Shown: piece by piece, positions 34,354 through 44,987 of the stretch
Layout: every line of letters begins with the position of its first letter
Position numbering within the stretch: position 1 is the first letter of the stretch
Assembly (NCBI GenBank): GCA_033856275.1
Contig: JAWVFJ010000026.1
Location: forward strand, 1 to 64,000
Length of the DNA stretch: 64,000 nt
Direction: 5' to 3'
Source of the DNA: VRUE01 sp033856275
GTDB lineage: Bacteria > Actinomycetota > Thermoleophilia > Solirubrobacterales > 70-9
The notes under the pieces: generated by a model
What the model saw: only the letters and a program-made list of their open reading frames with translations
The model's database searches: none
Told to the model about the DNA's origin: nothing
Translations under genes and position numbers: made by a program

Positions 34354-35469
34354 TTGAGACCCGCCAAGACCACCGCCCTCTTGCTGGCGCTTGCCGCCGC
34401 CCTGCTCGCCCCTGCTGGGGCGCAGGCTTTGCCGCCGGCATTCTTCGGCATCGCGCCACAAACGGCGCTCACCGACCGTGACGCTGCCTACATGAAAGCC
34501 GGTGGAATCGGCAGCGTGCGCTGGCCGGTCAACTGGGCCACGGTACAGCCGAAGGCCCGGGGCGGATTTGACTGGAGCAGCGTCGATCCGGCCGTCGAGG
34601 CAGCGGCGCGGCGTGGGTTGAAGTTCCTGCCCTTCCTCTACGGAACGCCCCGTTGGATCGCCAACAAGCCAACCACTTTGCCGATCGACAGTGGCCGTGC
34701 CCGCAAGGCTTGGCTCGCTTTCGTCGACGCGGCGGTCAAGCGCTACGGCCCCGGCGGCGAATTCTGGAACGAGCACGCGCCCGGCCAGGCGGCGGTCGAC
34801 TACGTGCCCGCGATTCCTCGCCCGATGCCGATCCGCACCTGGCAGGTCTGGAACGAGGCCAACTTCTTCTATTTCGCCTACCCGGTCTCGCCGAGCCGCT
34901 ACGCGCGCCTGCTGAAGTTGACCTACGCCACGATCAAGGCCGACGATCCGATCGCCAAGGTCGTCCTCTCCGGCCTCTTCGGCAATCCCGACGAGGGCGG
35001 CAAGCGTGGCATGGACGCGGCGAAGTTCCTCGATGCCCTCTACCGCATCCCTGGCATCGAGCGCTATTTCGACGCGGTCGCCCTGCATCCGTATGCCTTC
35101 CACGTCGAAGACCTGGAAGAACTGACCGAGGAAATGCGCGAAGTGCTCACCGAAAACCACGATCCGGGCGCCGCCCTCTACATCACCGAGATGGGTTGGG
35201 GGTCGCAGAACGACCCCAACGTCGTCGCTTTCGAGCAGGGCATCCAGGGCCAGGCCCGCGAACTGCGCAAGGCCTACGCCTACCTGATCGCCAACCGCCA
35301 CCGGCTCAATCTCAAAGGCGCCTACTGGTACTCCTGGAAGGACAATCCCGAATACGCCGCCTGCAGTTTCTGCGACTCCGTCGGCCTCTTCCGGTCCGGC
35401 AAGGGCTTCAAGCCGAAGCCCGCGTGGCGCTCCTTCATCGCCCTCTCCGGCGGGCGAGCGCGGCCGTAG
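34354..35469 (+). CDS. Secreted clan-A glycoside hydrolase (paralogue 1)
   Basis: A 371-aa exported TIM-barrel enzyme. Signal peptide: ALLLALAAALLAPAGAQA. Likely acid/base Glu in IRTWQVWNEANFF and nucleophile Glu in LYITEMGWG, the spacing expected for retaining clan GH-A enzymes (GH39/GH5-like); ALHPYAFHVEDL is also conserved. TTG start at 34354 (no better start in frame). A second copy of the same design lies at 59617-60768 at the right end of the polysaccharide locus, so both probably trim or release the polymer made here. Confidence 0.82.
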   Translation: MRPAKTTALLLALAAALLAPAGAQALPPAFFGIAPQTALTDRDAAYMKAGGIGSVRWPVNWATVQPKARGGFDWSSVDPAVEAAARRGLKFLPFLYGTPRWIANKPTTLPIDSGRARKAWLAFVDAAVKRYGPGGEFWNEHAPGQAAVDYVPAIPRPMPIRTWQVWNEANFFYFAYPVSPSRYARLLKLTYATIKADDPIAKVVLSGLFGNPDEGGKRGMDAAKFLDALYRIPGIERYFDAVALHPYAFHVEDLEELTEEMREVLTENHDPGAALYITEMGWGSQNDPNVVAFEQGIQGQARELRKAYAYLIANRHRLNLKGAYWYSWKDNPEYAACSFCDSVGLFRSGKGFKPKPAWRSFIALSGGRARP

Positions 35470-35484
35470 GCGCGGGGCGGTTGT

Positions 35485-36440
35485 TCAGGCCCGCGCCCTG
35501 GAGCTTCTGAAGGAGTCCACCGTTCGCCGCAGGCCATCGTCGAGCGGGACCTCGGCGCGGAAGCCGATCGTCTCCGCCGCCTTGGAGACGTCCAGGTAGC
35601 GAACCGGTTGGCCGTCTGGGCGCGAGGTGTCCCAGACGGTCTCGCCGTCGAAGCCGGCCGCTGTCGCGACGAGCTCGGCCAGGTCGCGGATCTTGGTCTC
35701 GACGCCGGTGCCGACGTTGAAGGGCGAGGAGAAATCGGCGTGCTCGGCGGCGAGGATCATCGCGCGGGCGGCGTCGTCGACATATAGGAACTCGCGCGAG
35801 GGCTCTCCCGTGCCCCAGAGCACTACCTCGGGATCGCCGTTTTCAGCAGCGCTGACGTACTTGTTGACCATCGCGGCGATCACGTGGGAGTCCTCCAGGT
35901 CGAAGTTGTCATCCGGCCCGTACAGGTTCGCGACCACCGGCACGCACGAGTCGACCCCGTACTGGCGCCGGTAGGCGTCGGAGAGCACGATCAGCATCTT
36001 CTTGGCGAGCCCGTAAGGGGCGTTTGACTCCTCGGGGTAGCCGTTCCAGAGGTCGTCCTCCTTGAATGGCACGGGAGTGTGCTTGGGGTAGGCGCAGACC
36101 GAGCAGGCAGCGACCAGCTTGCCGACCCCGAGCTCGCGACAGGCCTCGAAGACGTTCAGGCCCATCGCCGTATTGTCGCGTGCAAGCGGGCCGGGATTGC
36201 GCCGGTTGAAGCCGATGCCGCCGACGTTGGCCGCCAAGTGCACGACGACGTCGGCACCGTCGAGCGCCTCCTTGCAGGCCACCGGGTCGGTCAGGTCGTG
36301 CTCGGCGGAGCGCGGCACGCGAACGCCGGCGCCCAGCTCGGAGAGCATGCGCACGGTCGGCTTGCCGAGAAAGCCGCCGCCGCCGGTGACGACGACGTCC
36401 TTGTCCGCCCAGAAGGCGGGGTCCGGTGAGCGCTCGGTGC

Positions 36441-36444
<4 letters not shown>
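35485..36444 (-). CDS. fcl: GDP-L-fucose synthase
   Basis: A 319-aa SDR epimerase/reductase that turns GDP-4-keto-6-deoxy-mannose into GDP-L-fucose. NADP-binding GGGGFLG (21-27), LAANVGGIGFNRRNP (fucose-synthase signature), catalytic CSVCAYPK with YGLAK, and the C-terminal FNVGTG. Length matches E. coli Fcl (321 aa). GTG start overlaps the gmd stop (GTGA), so the two enzymes of the pathway are coupled. Convergent with the hydrolase gene, 15 bp away. Confidence 0.93.
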
Positions 36445-37457
<1,013 letters not shown>

Positions 37458-37511
37458 CGGGCGGGAATCCTTGCAGGTATGGCCCCCGGCTCTCTCGCCA
37501 GGCTGCGCGGG

Positions 37512-38324
37512 CTAGTGCGCCCGGCGGTCAGGCAGGGACCTGCGCTCCTGCCGGCCCGCGCGCCAGGTGCCGCGCGGGCGTCGCGCAGGCGTGCCGTCGC
37601 GACGGTAGTCGCCGCGGCTGAGGTGGTGCTCGAGGAAGACGTAGAGGACGATGAAGAGATAACGGCTGCCCATCTCGTTGAGCGAGAGCTTGGAGACGCC
37701 CGCCTTGCGGTTGGTCCAGGAGATCGGCACGATCCCGTAGCTGTAGCCGCGCACGACGGCCTTCAAGGGCAGCTCCACCGTGAGGTTGAAGTGGTGGGAG
37801 AGGAAGGGCTGGACGTTCTCGATCACCTCGCGGCGATAGGCCTTGAAGGCGTTCGTGGTGTCGTTGTAGCCGTGGCGGAAGAGGACTCGGATGCCGAAGT
37901 TGACGATCCGGTTCATGATCAACTTCGAGCGCGGGTAGTCGACGACGTTGGCGCCGTGGACGAAGCGGGAGCCGAAAGCGCACTCATAGCCCTCTTCGAG
38001 CAGGCGCTGGTAGGAGACAAGGTCATCGGGACTGTCCGAGCCATCGGCCATCACGATCGCCACCGCGTCGCCCTCGAAGGTCTCGAGCCCGGCACGGACG
38101 GCGAAGCCGAAGCCGTTGGGGTAGGGCGAGGGCAGGCAGCGAACCTGAGGGTGTTCGACAGCGATCCGTTCGACCGCTGCGGCCGTGTCGTCGGTGCTCG
38201 AGTCGTCGACCACGATTACCTCGTGCTCGATCTCCTCGCGCGAGAGGGTCGAGACGAGCCCCTCGACGGTCTCGGTGACCGTCTCCGCCTCGTTGTGAGC
38301 GGGGATGACGACCGAGAGCTTCAT
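37512..38324 (-). CDS. GT2 glycosyltransferase, dolichol-phosphate-mannose-synthase-like
   Basis: A 270-aa GT-A enzyme. VVIPAHNEAETVTETV and VVDDSSTDDTAAA form the nucleotide-sugar site, and MADGSDSPDD the metal-binding DxD. HHFNLTVELPLKAVVRGY and ISWTNRKAGVSKL match polyprenyl-phosphate sugar transferases. No C-terminal membrane helices, so it is the single-domain form. The ATG overlaps the stop of the upstream epimerase (ATGA). Confidence 0.87.
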   Translation of the reverse strand: MKLSVVIPAHNEAETVTETVEGLVSTLSREEIEHEVIVVDDSSTDDTAAAVERIAVEHPQVRCLPSPYPNGFGFAVRAGLETFEGDAVAIVMADGSDSPDDLVSYQRLLEEGYECAFGSRFVHGANVVDYPRSKLIMNRIVNFGIRVLFRHGYNDTTNAFKAYRREVIENVQPFLSHHFNLTVELPLKAVVRGYSYGIVPISWTNRKAGVSKLSLNEMGSRYLFIVLYVFLEHHLSRGDYRRDGTPARRPRGTWRAGRQERRSLPDRRAH

Positions 38325-39394
38325 GCCGGCGCCGAGGCCCAGCGCTCCGCGTTCGCCTCGTAGATCTCGCGCAGGATCCGTTCCAGGTCGCGCTGCGGCC
38401 GCCAACCACCGTATTGAGAGCCGAACTCGTCGAGGTCGCTGATCCACCAGCGGTGATCGCCGATCCGAGCCTCCTCGCTCATCTCCCAGTTCAACTCGCG
38501 ATCCGCGATCCGCTCGCAAAGCTCGATTGCCTCCAGCATCGAGCAGGCGTTGCCGCGGCCGCCGCCGATGTTGTAGACCGCGGCGGGGCGGGGGCTCTCG
38601 TGGAAGAGCAGGAAGGCGTCGACGAGGTCGGCGCTGTGCAGGTTGTCGCGCACCTGTTTGCCGTCATAGCCGAACACCGTGTAGGGGTCGCCGGTGACCG
38701 TGCACTTCATCAGGTAGGCGAGGAAGCCATGCAGTTGGGCGCCGGCGTGGTTCGGGCCGGTGAGGCAACCGGCGCGGAAGCAGACGGTGGGCATGTCGAA
38801 GTAGCGCCCGTACTCCTGGACGAGCAGGTCGGCAGCCGCCTTGGAAGCACCGAATAGCGAGTGCAAGGTGGAGTCGATCGACATCGTCGTGTCGATGCCG
38901 CCGAACCAGGCGTGGTCCTCGGGCAGCTCGAGGCGCGTCTCGAGCTGCTGTAGGGGCAGTCGGTTCGGCGTGTCGCCATAGACCTTGTTGGTCGAGGTGA
39001 AGACGAAGCTGGCATCCGGGCAGTGCTTGCGCGTCGCCTCCAGAAGGTTGAGCGTGCCATTGGCGTTGATGCCGAAGTCGGCCTGGGGATCGCTTGCCGC
39101 CCAGTCGTGCGAAGGCTGCGCGGCAGTGTGGACGATCAGCTCGATCTCCTTGCCGGTCTCGGCAAAGACGCGCTCGATGCCCTCGGAGTCGCGGATGTCG
39201 AGGTCGAGGGTGCGGAACGTCGTCAGCTCGCGGTTAAGCCGATCGGTGACGTGGGAGGTCGAGGCCTCGGGACCGAAGAGCACGGCCCGCGTGTCGTTCT
39301 CGATTCCCACGACGTCGTAGCCGGCCGCGACCAGCCTCGCCGCTGCCTCGGAGCCGATCAGGCCCCCCGATCCAGTGACTATCGCCTTTGGCAT
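38321..39394 (-). CDS. NAD-dependent epimerase, CDP-paratose-2-epimerase-like
   Basis: A 357-aa extended SDR. Cofactor loop GSGGLIGSEAA, then HTAAQPSHDWAASDP, FTSTNKVYGDTP and CLTGPNHAGAQLHGFLAYL, a set typical of proteins annotated as CDP-paratose (tyvelose) 2-epimerase. The usual catalytic Tyr of YxxxK appears as Phe (LFGASK), so either another residue does the job or the subfamily differs in mechanism. Substrate is probably a nucleotide-linked deoxy-sugar; the CDP assignment is uncertain because no CDP-sugar pathway genes are seen. Confidence 0.8.
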   Translation of the reverse strand: MPKAIVTGSGGLIGSEAAARLVAAGYDVVGIENDTRAVLFGPEASTSHVTDRLNRELTTFRTLDLDIRDSEGIERVFAETGKEIELIVHTAAQPSHDWAASDPQADFGINANGTLNLLEATRKHCPDASFVFTSTNKVYGDTPNRLPLQQLETRLELPEDHAWFGGIDTTMSIDSTLHSLFGASKAAADLLVQEYGRYFDMPTVCFRAGCLTGPNHAGAQLHGFLAYLMKCTVTGDPYTVFGYDGKQVRDNLHSADLVDAFLLFHESPRPAAVYNIGGGRGNACSMLEAIELCERIADRELNWEMSEEARIGDHRWWISDLDEFGSQYGGWRPQRDLERILREIYEANAERWASAPA

Positions 39395-39415
39395 CGCTTC
39401 TGGTGCCCCCTTTGG

Positions 39416-40483
39416 CTATCGCTCGAAACCAAGTGCCGCGCGCAACTCGTCCTCGTGCTCAGTCGACCAGGCGAGCAGGTCGGCGAGGACGTCACGCGCC
39501 CCGCGGCGCGGGCGCCACGAGGTTAGAGAATGCAGCCGCGCGCAGTCGCTCAGGTAGATGGGAACGTCGCCCGGACGGGTCTCGGCCTCGGTCCCGATCG
39601 CCACCTCGTTGCCGGTCAGTTCGCGACAAAGGTCGGTTGTCTCCAGTAGCGAGAGGCTGCACTCGCGACCGCCTCCCACGTTGGCTGTCACGCCGCTCCA
39701 GGTGTCCGGCTCGACGAGCTGCAGGTCGACGAGATCGATCAGGTCGTCGATATGGAGGAGATCGCGCACCTGCTTCCCCGAGCCGCCGTAGCCGATGTAG
39801 GTCAGCGGCCGGCCGAAGAGATGGCTGAGCAGCCACCAGGAGAAGACGCCCTGGTCGACCTTGCCCATCTGCCAGGGACCGGCGATCACACCACAGCGGT
39901 TGGTGACTGCGCGCAATCCGAAGGCGTCGGCGTACTCCTCGATCAGCAGCTCAGCCGAGAGCTTGGTGGCCCCGTAGAGGGTGCGCGCTCCCGCCATCGG
40001 AAAGCCCTCCGAGATCCCCGCCGGGCCGGCGCCAGCAACCGGTTGGGATTCAGCAAGCTCGAAGCGGGTCTCTGCCTCGTCCAGCACCAGGTCGAGCTGA
40101 GGAGCCACCGGGTAGATGCGGCTGGTGGAGAGGAAGACGAAGAAGGCCCCTTCGGTTCGGGCTCGCTCGAGGCAGTTGAAGGCACCGAGCAGATTGGTCT
40201 GGACCGAGTAGGAAGTGTCGGCGAAGCCGGCCAGCACGGAGGGCTCCGCGGAGCCCTCGACCAGCGCGTCGAATGACCCTGCGCCCGCCAGGTCGGCCGG
40301 CTCGCGCACGTCGCCGTGGACGAACTCGACCCCGGCCTCGCGTAGGCGCGGCAGGTTCAGCTCCGAGCCCCGTCGCATCAGGTTGTCGAGCGCGACGATC
40401 TCCCAGTCGGGATGGCGTCCCGCCAGCGAGACGACGAGGTTGCCGCCGACGAAGCCGGCGCCCCCTGTCACCAGGACTCGCAC
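39416..40483 (-). CDS. NAD-dependent sugar-nucleotide epimerase
   Basis: A 355-aa extended SDR with GGAGFVGGNLVV, FLSTSRIYP and the Tyr-Lys pair in LYGATKLSAELL. HLFGRPLTYIGYGGSGKQV and RDLLHIDDLIDLVDLQL place it near CDP-paratose epimerase-like proteins, as its neighbour, but the two are clearly different. GTG start at 40483, two bases after the stop of the methyltransferase, so it is in the same operon. Exact substrate unknown. Confidence 0.8.
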   Translation of the reverse strand: MRVLVTGGAGFVGGNLVVSLAGRHPDWEIVALDNLMRRGSELNLPRLREAGVEFVHGDVREPADLAGAGSFDALVEGSAEPSVLAGFADTSYSVQTNLLGAFNCLERARTEGAFFVFLSTSRIYPVAPQLDLVLDEAETRFELAESQPVAGAGPAGISEGFPMAGARTLYGATKLSAELLIEEYADAFGLRAVTNRCGVIAGPWQMGKVDQGVFSWWLLSHLFGRPLTYIGYGGSGKQVRDLLHIDDLIDLVDLQLVEPDTWSGVTANVGGGRECSLSLLETTDLCRELTGNEVAIGTEAETRPGDVPIYLSDCARLHSLTSWRPRRGARDVLADLLAWSTEHEDELRAALGFER

Positions 40484-40485
40484 CG

Positions 40486-41130
40486 TCAGCGGCGCCCGAT
40501 CACCAAGAACTGCTTGCCGAGCAGCTTCCAGGCAAGGGGGGCGCGCAGGTAGAGAGAAGTGAGGCGCGGGGAGGGGGGGAGAATTCCCCGGAACGAGTAG
40601 GGCAGGTAGCGGGGGATGACTTGTTCCGGCTCGAACCCGGCGGCGTAGAGGTGCTCGGCAATCGCCACGTGGGTCAGCGCGACGTAGTGATCCGCGCAAT
40701 CCCAGTACTCCTTTGAGCAGTAGCGGTAGTTCGGCCCCATGATCGCGATTCGACCACCCGACTTCATCGCGCCGCGCATCCGTTCGAGGAACTGCGAAAT
40801 CGCCTCCTGGTCGTACAGGTGCTCGAGGAAGTTGGAGGCGAAGACGCCATCGAAGTGCTCGTCGGGCAGGTCGGCGTCCATGATCTTCGAGGTGACGAAT
40901 TTGACGCCCGTGGTGCGCTCGGCCTCCGAATAGGCGACCTCGTCGACCGCCCAGCGCTCCGTGGCCGGGATCGAGCAGATGAACTCACCGCGCCCGGCGG
41001 CTGCGTCCAGCACCGTTCCCGGCGAGCCCATCAAGCCATGGACGTGGGGCGCGATCTCCTCCCAAACCCGCAGCCTGGCCGCCTGGTCGATGTCGCGAAA
41101 GCGGTATTCGTAGAGGCGTTGGTAGTTCAT
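40486..41130 (-). CDS. Class I SAM-dependent methyltransferase
   Basis: A 214-aa methyltransferase. Motif I VLDAAAGRGEFICSI, acidic VDEVAYSE, DEHFDGVFASNFLEHL (post-motif) and MGPNYRYCSKEYWD. ATG 41130 (MNYQRLYEYRF) is preferred; upstream in-frame sequence overlaps the epimerase. It probably methylates a sugar residue during repeat assembly. One base separates it from the preceding epimerase gene. Confidence 0.83.
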   Translation of the reverse strand: MNYQRLYEYRFRDIDQAARLRVWEEIAPHVHGLMGSPGTVLDAAAGRGEFICSIPATERWAVDEVAYSEAERTTGVKFVTSKIMDADLPDEHFDGVFASNFLEHLYDQEAISQFLERMRGAMKSGGRIAIMGPNYRYCSKEYWDCADHYVALTHVAIAEHLYAAGFEPEQVIPRYLPYSFRGILPPSPRLTSLYLRAPLAWKLLGKQFLVIGRR

Positions 41131-41131
41131 C

Positions 41132-42142
41132 TCAGACGGTGTTTCTCGCCAGGTTGCGCGCCATCTGCTCGTAGACCCAGGCATAGGTTTTCTCCAGACC
41201 GTCGCGCAGTGAGATCGACGGCTCCCAGCCATAGCTCTCGCGGATCAGCGTGTTGTCGGAATTACGCCCGCGCACGCCCTGTGGCGCGTCGAGCCGATAG
41301 CGGCGCTCGAGCTCGACGTCCGCGATCTCCTCGACGAGGTCGACCAAGCCGTTGATCGTCACCAGTTCGGAGCTGCCCAGGTTGATCGGCTCGACCCGCG
41401 GGCCTTCGGCGATCGTCAGCGTGCCCCGTACGCAGTCGTCGATGTACATGAAGCTGCGAGCCTGCTCGCCGTCACCCCAGATCTCGATCGTACCGTCGCC
41501 GCCGAGCACGGCCTCGGCGACCTTGCGGCAAATTGCCGCCGGCGCCTTCTCGCGGCCACCGGTCCATACCCCCTCGGGACCGTAGACGTTGTGGTATCGC
41601 GCGACGCGCGTCTCGAGGCCAAAGTCCTCCATGAAGTGCCTGCACATGCGCTCGCTGAAGAGCTTCTCCCAGCCATAGCCGTCCTCGGGCATTGCTGGAT
41701 AAGCGTCGACCTCGCGCAGGGGAGGGACATTCGCGGTCTCCTGTCTGCCAGCCGCATAGACGCAGGCCGAAGAGGAGTAGAAGAAGCGCTCGACGCCAGC
41801 GTCGCGGGCAGCCATCAGCACGTGAGTCGAGGTGAGCACCGAGAGCATGCAAAGGGCCCGGTTGCCCTCGATGAAGCCTATGCCTCCCATGTCGGCGGCA
41901 AGGTTGAACACCTCGCTCACGCCCTGCACGGCCTCGTGGGCAGCTTCGAGAAGCGAAACGTCGAGAACCCGATTGTCCGCGGCATCGAAGACCTGATGCC
42001 ACTTCTCAAGTGGCTTGCAGTCGACCGCGCGCACCTCCCGGTCCTGGCGCAGCAGTCCGGCGACGAGATGCCCGCCAATGAACCCGCCACCACCGGTGAC
42101 GAGCACCGGCCTTGCCGAACCCGTCTCAGGCATGTGCAGCAT
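41132..42142 (-). CDS. GDP-mannose 3,5-epimerase-like SDR
   Basis: A 336-aa extended SDR. GGGGFIGGHLVAGL (cofactor), NLAADMGGIGFIEGN (the loop characteristic of GDP-mannose 3,5-epimerase), SSSACVYAAG and YGWEKLFSERMC (Tyr-Lys pair), followed by ARYHNVYGPEGVW. In plants this enzyme makes GDP-L-galactose; bacterial homologues supply L-galactose or L-gulose to surface glycans. Together with Gmd it implies a GDP-mannose pool. ATG 42142 or 42133. Confidence 0.85.
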   Translation of the reverse strand: MLHMPETGSARPVLVTGGGGFIGGHLVAGLLRQDREVRAVDCKPLEKWHQVFDAADNRVLDVSLLEAAHEAVQGVSEVFNLAADMGGIGFIEGNRALCMLSVLTSTHVLMAARDAGVERFFYSSSACVYAAGRQETANVPPLREVDAYPAMPEDGYGWEKLFSERMCRHFMEDFGLETRVARYHNVYGPEGVWTGGREKAPAAICRKVAEAVLGGDGTIEIWGDGEQARSFMYIDDCVRGTLTIAEGPRVEPINLGSSELVTINGLVDLVEEIADVELERRYRLDAPQGVRGRNSDNTLIRESYGWEPSISLRDGLEKTYAWVYEQMARNLARNTV

Positions 42143-42857
42143 CCGGCCTTATGAAGAGCGCATCGACCTGCAGGAGCTGTCCCGTCTGGCGGTCGTTGAA
42201 GGCGGGCTCGACGTCTGCCATTACCAGGCCCTGCTGCTCGAGCGTGCTGACCAGTTCGCCAAAGAGCGCTTGGCCTTCATATAGCTCGACGAGACCAAGC
42301 TCGAGCTCGACGATGCGGCAGCGCGCCAGCGTCGAGGCCGCACCGGCGAGCGCCTCCGCCTCGTGGCCCTGGACATCGACCTTGAGGCAGAGGCGCCGCG
42401 CACGCGGGCCCGGATCGAGGGCAGCGTCGAGCGTCGTGACCTCGACCTCTTCGGTATCGACGTAGGCGGAGCTCGGCTCGCCCTGCTGGTGGGCCTCGGT
42501 CATCGGCAATAGCGAGCTGCTGAAGCCGTCGTTGCCGGCGATGTGCAGCGTCATGCTGCCGGGACTGGACCCGACGGCTTGGCGGCGGCACTCCCAGCCG
42601 GAATCGCTTGTCGCGGCTTGGCGCAGGCGCTCGAACATCTGCGCCTGTGGCTCAAAGGAGAGGATCGGCCCCTTGTAGCCCTCGTGCCGCAGCGAGCCGG
42701 CGTACTCACCGGCATGGGCGCCGACGTCGACGACGAGGTCGATCGACTCTGCTGCGATGCGTTCCATGCGCCGCGCCAGGTAGGTGGCGCCCGCTCGATG
42801 GCGGCGCAACTCGAAACCGCTCTTGCGCAGAGCGCGCTTGGTGGCCTGGCGGATCAT
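42126..42857 (-). CDS. FkbM-family methyltransferase
   Basis: A 243-aa methyltransferase of the FkbM type. LVVDVGAHAGEYAGSL (SAM loop), LSFEPQAQMFERL, then LKVDVQGHEAEALAGA, the family hallmark. Such proteins O-methylate sugars or polyketides. ATG 42857 avoids overlap with the upstream glycosyltransferase; ATG 42911 is also in frame. Its 3' end overlaps the epimerase start. Confidence 0.86.
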   Translation of the reverse strand: MIRQATKRALRKSGFELRRHRAGATYLARRMERIAAESIDLVVDVGAHAGEYAGSLRHEGYKGPILSFEPQAQMFERLRQAATSDSGWECRRQAVGSSPGSMTLHIAGNDGFSSSLLPMTEAHQQGEPSSAYVDTEEVEVTTLDAALDPGPRARRLCLKVDVQGHEAEALAGAASTLARCRIVELELGLVELYEGQALFGELVSTLEQQGLVMADVEPAFNDRQTGQLLQVDALFIRPDAAHA

Positions 42858-42873
42858 CGCGTCAGGGTTGATA

Positions 42874-43806
42874 TCAGGAGCCGTACCGGCGCTGGCGGAG
42901 CGCCAGGGCATCGCGCACGGAAAGCTCGCTGAGGCCGGTGGTTGGAGCTTCGCGTTGTGGCAGGCCGCGGCCGGCGCGCCAGCCGGCGATGCGACCGCGC
43001 AGGCCGCTCAGGGTCCGCTCACGGGCCAGCTGCCCGGCACAGATCGCGCCCTCGCAGAGGAGGGTGCGGGCAGCGAGCGATGGCCGTCCCATGACTCCGT
43101 AGCGCCGCAGCATGTAGCCGCGGCTCCAGCCGGTCCGCCCGTACTTGGCGCTGCTGCGGGCGCCCAGGGTCTGCGAGTAGTCATGGATCGCGCGGGCTTG
43201 TGGGGCGAGCCGGCAGTCCGCGCCCGCCGCCCGCAGTCTCAGCGCCAGGTCGAGGTCCTCGTAGTAGAGGAAGATCCGCTCGTCAAAGCCGCCTACTCGC
43301 TGGAACGGCTCGGCGCGGATCAGCGCGGCGCCGCCGGTCGGGCCAAGCGGGTCGGGAGCGTCGAAGGCCCGCTCCGCGGGCTCGCCGTTGAGGTAGTCGA
43401 ATCCCATCAGGGCCGGGTCGGCAATTACACCGGCCGAGTCGATCCGGCCGGAGCCGTCGGGCCGCAGCAGCACCGCAGCCACCATCTGCGCCCCGGCTGC
43501 CGCCGGCTCGAGCAGAGCCTCGACGAAGGTCGGCTCGCAGACGACATCGTTGTTGAGCAAGACGATCGGGTCACCGGGCTCGCGCTCGATGGCCAGGTTA
43601 AGAGCACTGCCGAAGCCGATGTTCTCCTCCAGCGCAATCGCCGTCACTTCCGGGAAACGCTCCCTCACCATCGCCACCGAGTCGTCACTGGAGCCGTTGT
43701 CGACGACCACGACGCGAGGCGTCACGGTCTGCGCCGCGAGGCTTTCGAGGGTGCGGGCGAGGCGCTCGGCGCCGTTCAGGTTGGGGATGTAGATCGTCGG
43801 CTGCAC
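42874..43806 (-). CDS. GT2 glycosyltransferase, rhamnosyltransferase-like
   Basis: A 310-aa GT-A enzyme with IYIPNLNGAERLARTL, VVVDNGSSDDS and LLNNDVVCEP (metal-binding NND in place of DxD, usual for this subgroup), and GGFDERIFLYYEDLDLALRL, which forms the acceptor-side ED motif of WbbL/RfbN-like rhamnosyltransferases. A C-terminal Arg-rich tail may touch the membrane. The adjacent rml genes supply dTDP-rhamnose. Confidence 0.87.
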   Translation of the reverse strand: MQPTIYIPNLNGAERLARTLESLAAQTVTPRVVVVDNGSSDDSVAMVRERFPEVTAIALEENIGFGSALNLAIEREPGDPIVLLNNDVVCEPTFVEALLEPAAAGAQMVAAVLLRPDGSGRIDSAGVIADPALMGFDYLNGEPAERAFDAPDPLGPTGGAALIRAEPFQRVGGFDERIFLYYEDLDLALRLRAAGADCRLAPQARAIHDYSQTLGARSSAKYGRTGWSRGYMLRRYGVMGRPSLAARTLLCEGAICAGQLARERTLSGLRGRIAGWRAGRGLPQREAPTTGLSELSVRDALALRQRRYGS

Positions 43807-43815
43807 TGGGTGTCC

Positions 43816-44958
43816 CTAGGTGAGCCCGACCCCGGCTCGAGCCGCGTTGGCGAAGGCCTCGGCGCTGTGCGCCTCGAGGTAGCGGCGCATTCCCCGCTGG
43901 AAGCGGTCACTGCCGCCCGCTTGGTTTAGCTCCAGGATCGCGGCCCGCAGGGCAGTGGCGTCAGTGGGGTCGACCGTCAGCCCGAGCTCGTACTCGCGCA
44001 CGGTATGGCCGAGCAGACCCTCGCCGGTGCTCACCACGGGAGTCTGCAGCGCCGCGGACTCGGCGAGGACGCCCGAGGAACCGTAGTGGTCGACGTAGGG
44101 AAGGACGACGCAACGCGCCGCGGCGAGATTGCTCGCCACCTCAGCGTCGGAGATGCGGCGCAGCTGCGCATCGACCTCAACGCCAGCCCCCCGCATCTCC
44201 TCGAGCTCCTCCTCGAGCTGCTCCCGGTACTCCGGGGCGGGGCTGCCGGCGATCGTCACGCGCAGGCCGTTGGCACCTTCGCCAAGCGCGCGCGCCAGCA
44301 GGCCGATGCCCTTGCGCGGCTCGAGGTAGCCGAAGAGGAGGCAACCCTCGCGAGGGCTTGGTGTTGCCGCTGGGAGAGAGGGGGGCGCGTCGGGCAGCCA
44401 GATCGCCGCGCAGCCGCGCCGTTGCGACCAGCGCCTGGCCGCACCGGGGTCCATGGTGAAAACGGCGAAGGCGTCGTCGCGTCGGCGCCAGCGGGCGACG
44501 AGACGGTCCTGGAAGACCGCGCTGAGGCGATCCTTGGGCCCGAGCCGAGTCCGATAGAGCGTCTGGTAGTGCACCCGCGGCTTCATCACCAGAATCGAGT
44601 GCGGGCAGGGGAGCGGTTTCCAGCCGGCCAGCCAGCGAAGCACCGGGTCGGCGTAGGTCAGGACGAGATGGTCGGCCTCGGTCTCCCGGCAGGCGCGCTC
44701 GGTCATTTCCAGCTCCTCGCCGGCCATCTCCCGCTTGTGTAGCTCCTCGCCGTTGCGCAGGTAGCGCCCCGGCCGTGCTGGCCGCGGCCGCGCGTCGCCG
44801 AGCGGGTGGCACTCGAAGCCCCGCGCGTCAACCTGCTCGAGCTCGCGATCGGGTGCGGCGAGTACGACTTCCGCCTCGGGGGTGAGCGCCTCCGCGAAGC
44901 GGAGCATCAGGCCGGGGTTGTGGCCGCCCCCGTTCCAGTCGAATATGCAGACTCTCAT
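43816..44958 (-). CDS. GT4-type glycosyltransferase
   Basis: A 380-aa GT-B fold enzyme. N-terminal acceptor domain begins MRVCIFDWNGGGHN; the C-terminal donor domain has LFGYLEPRKGIGLLARAL, DAEVASNLAAARCVVLPY and the family Glu motif in YGSSGVLAESAALQTPVV (EX7E region). Same operon as the adjacent GT2, ten bases away. Donor unknown. Confidence 0.83.
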   Translation of the reverse strand: MRVCIFDWNGGGHNPGLMLRFAEALTPEAEVVLAAPDRELEQVDARGFECHPLGDARPRPARPGRYLRNGEELHKREMAGEELEMTERACRETEADHLVLTYADPVLRWLAGWKPLPCPHSILVMKPRVHYQTLYRTRLGPKDRLSAVFQDRLVARWRRRDDAFAVFTMDPGAARRWSQRRGCAAIWLPDAPPSLPAATPSPREGCLLFGYLEPRKGIGLLARALGEGANGLRVTIAGSPAPEYREQLEEELEEMRGAGVEVDAQLRRISDAEVASNLAAARCVVLPYVDHYGSSGVLAESAALQTPVVSTGEGLLGHTVREYELGLTVDPTDATALRAAILELNQAGGSDRFQRGMRRYLEAHSAEAFANAARAGVGLT

Positions 44959-44987
44959 CTAGCTTGCCGCCCAGGCGTCCGGGCAGG

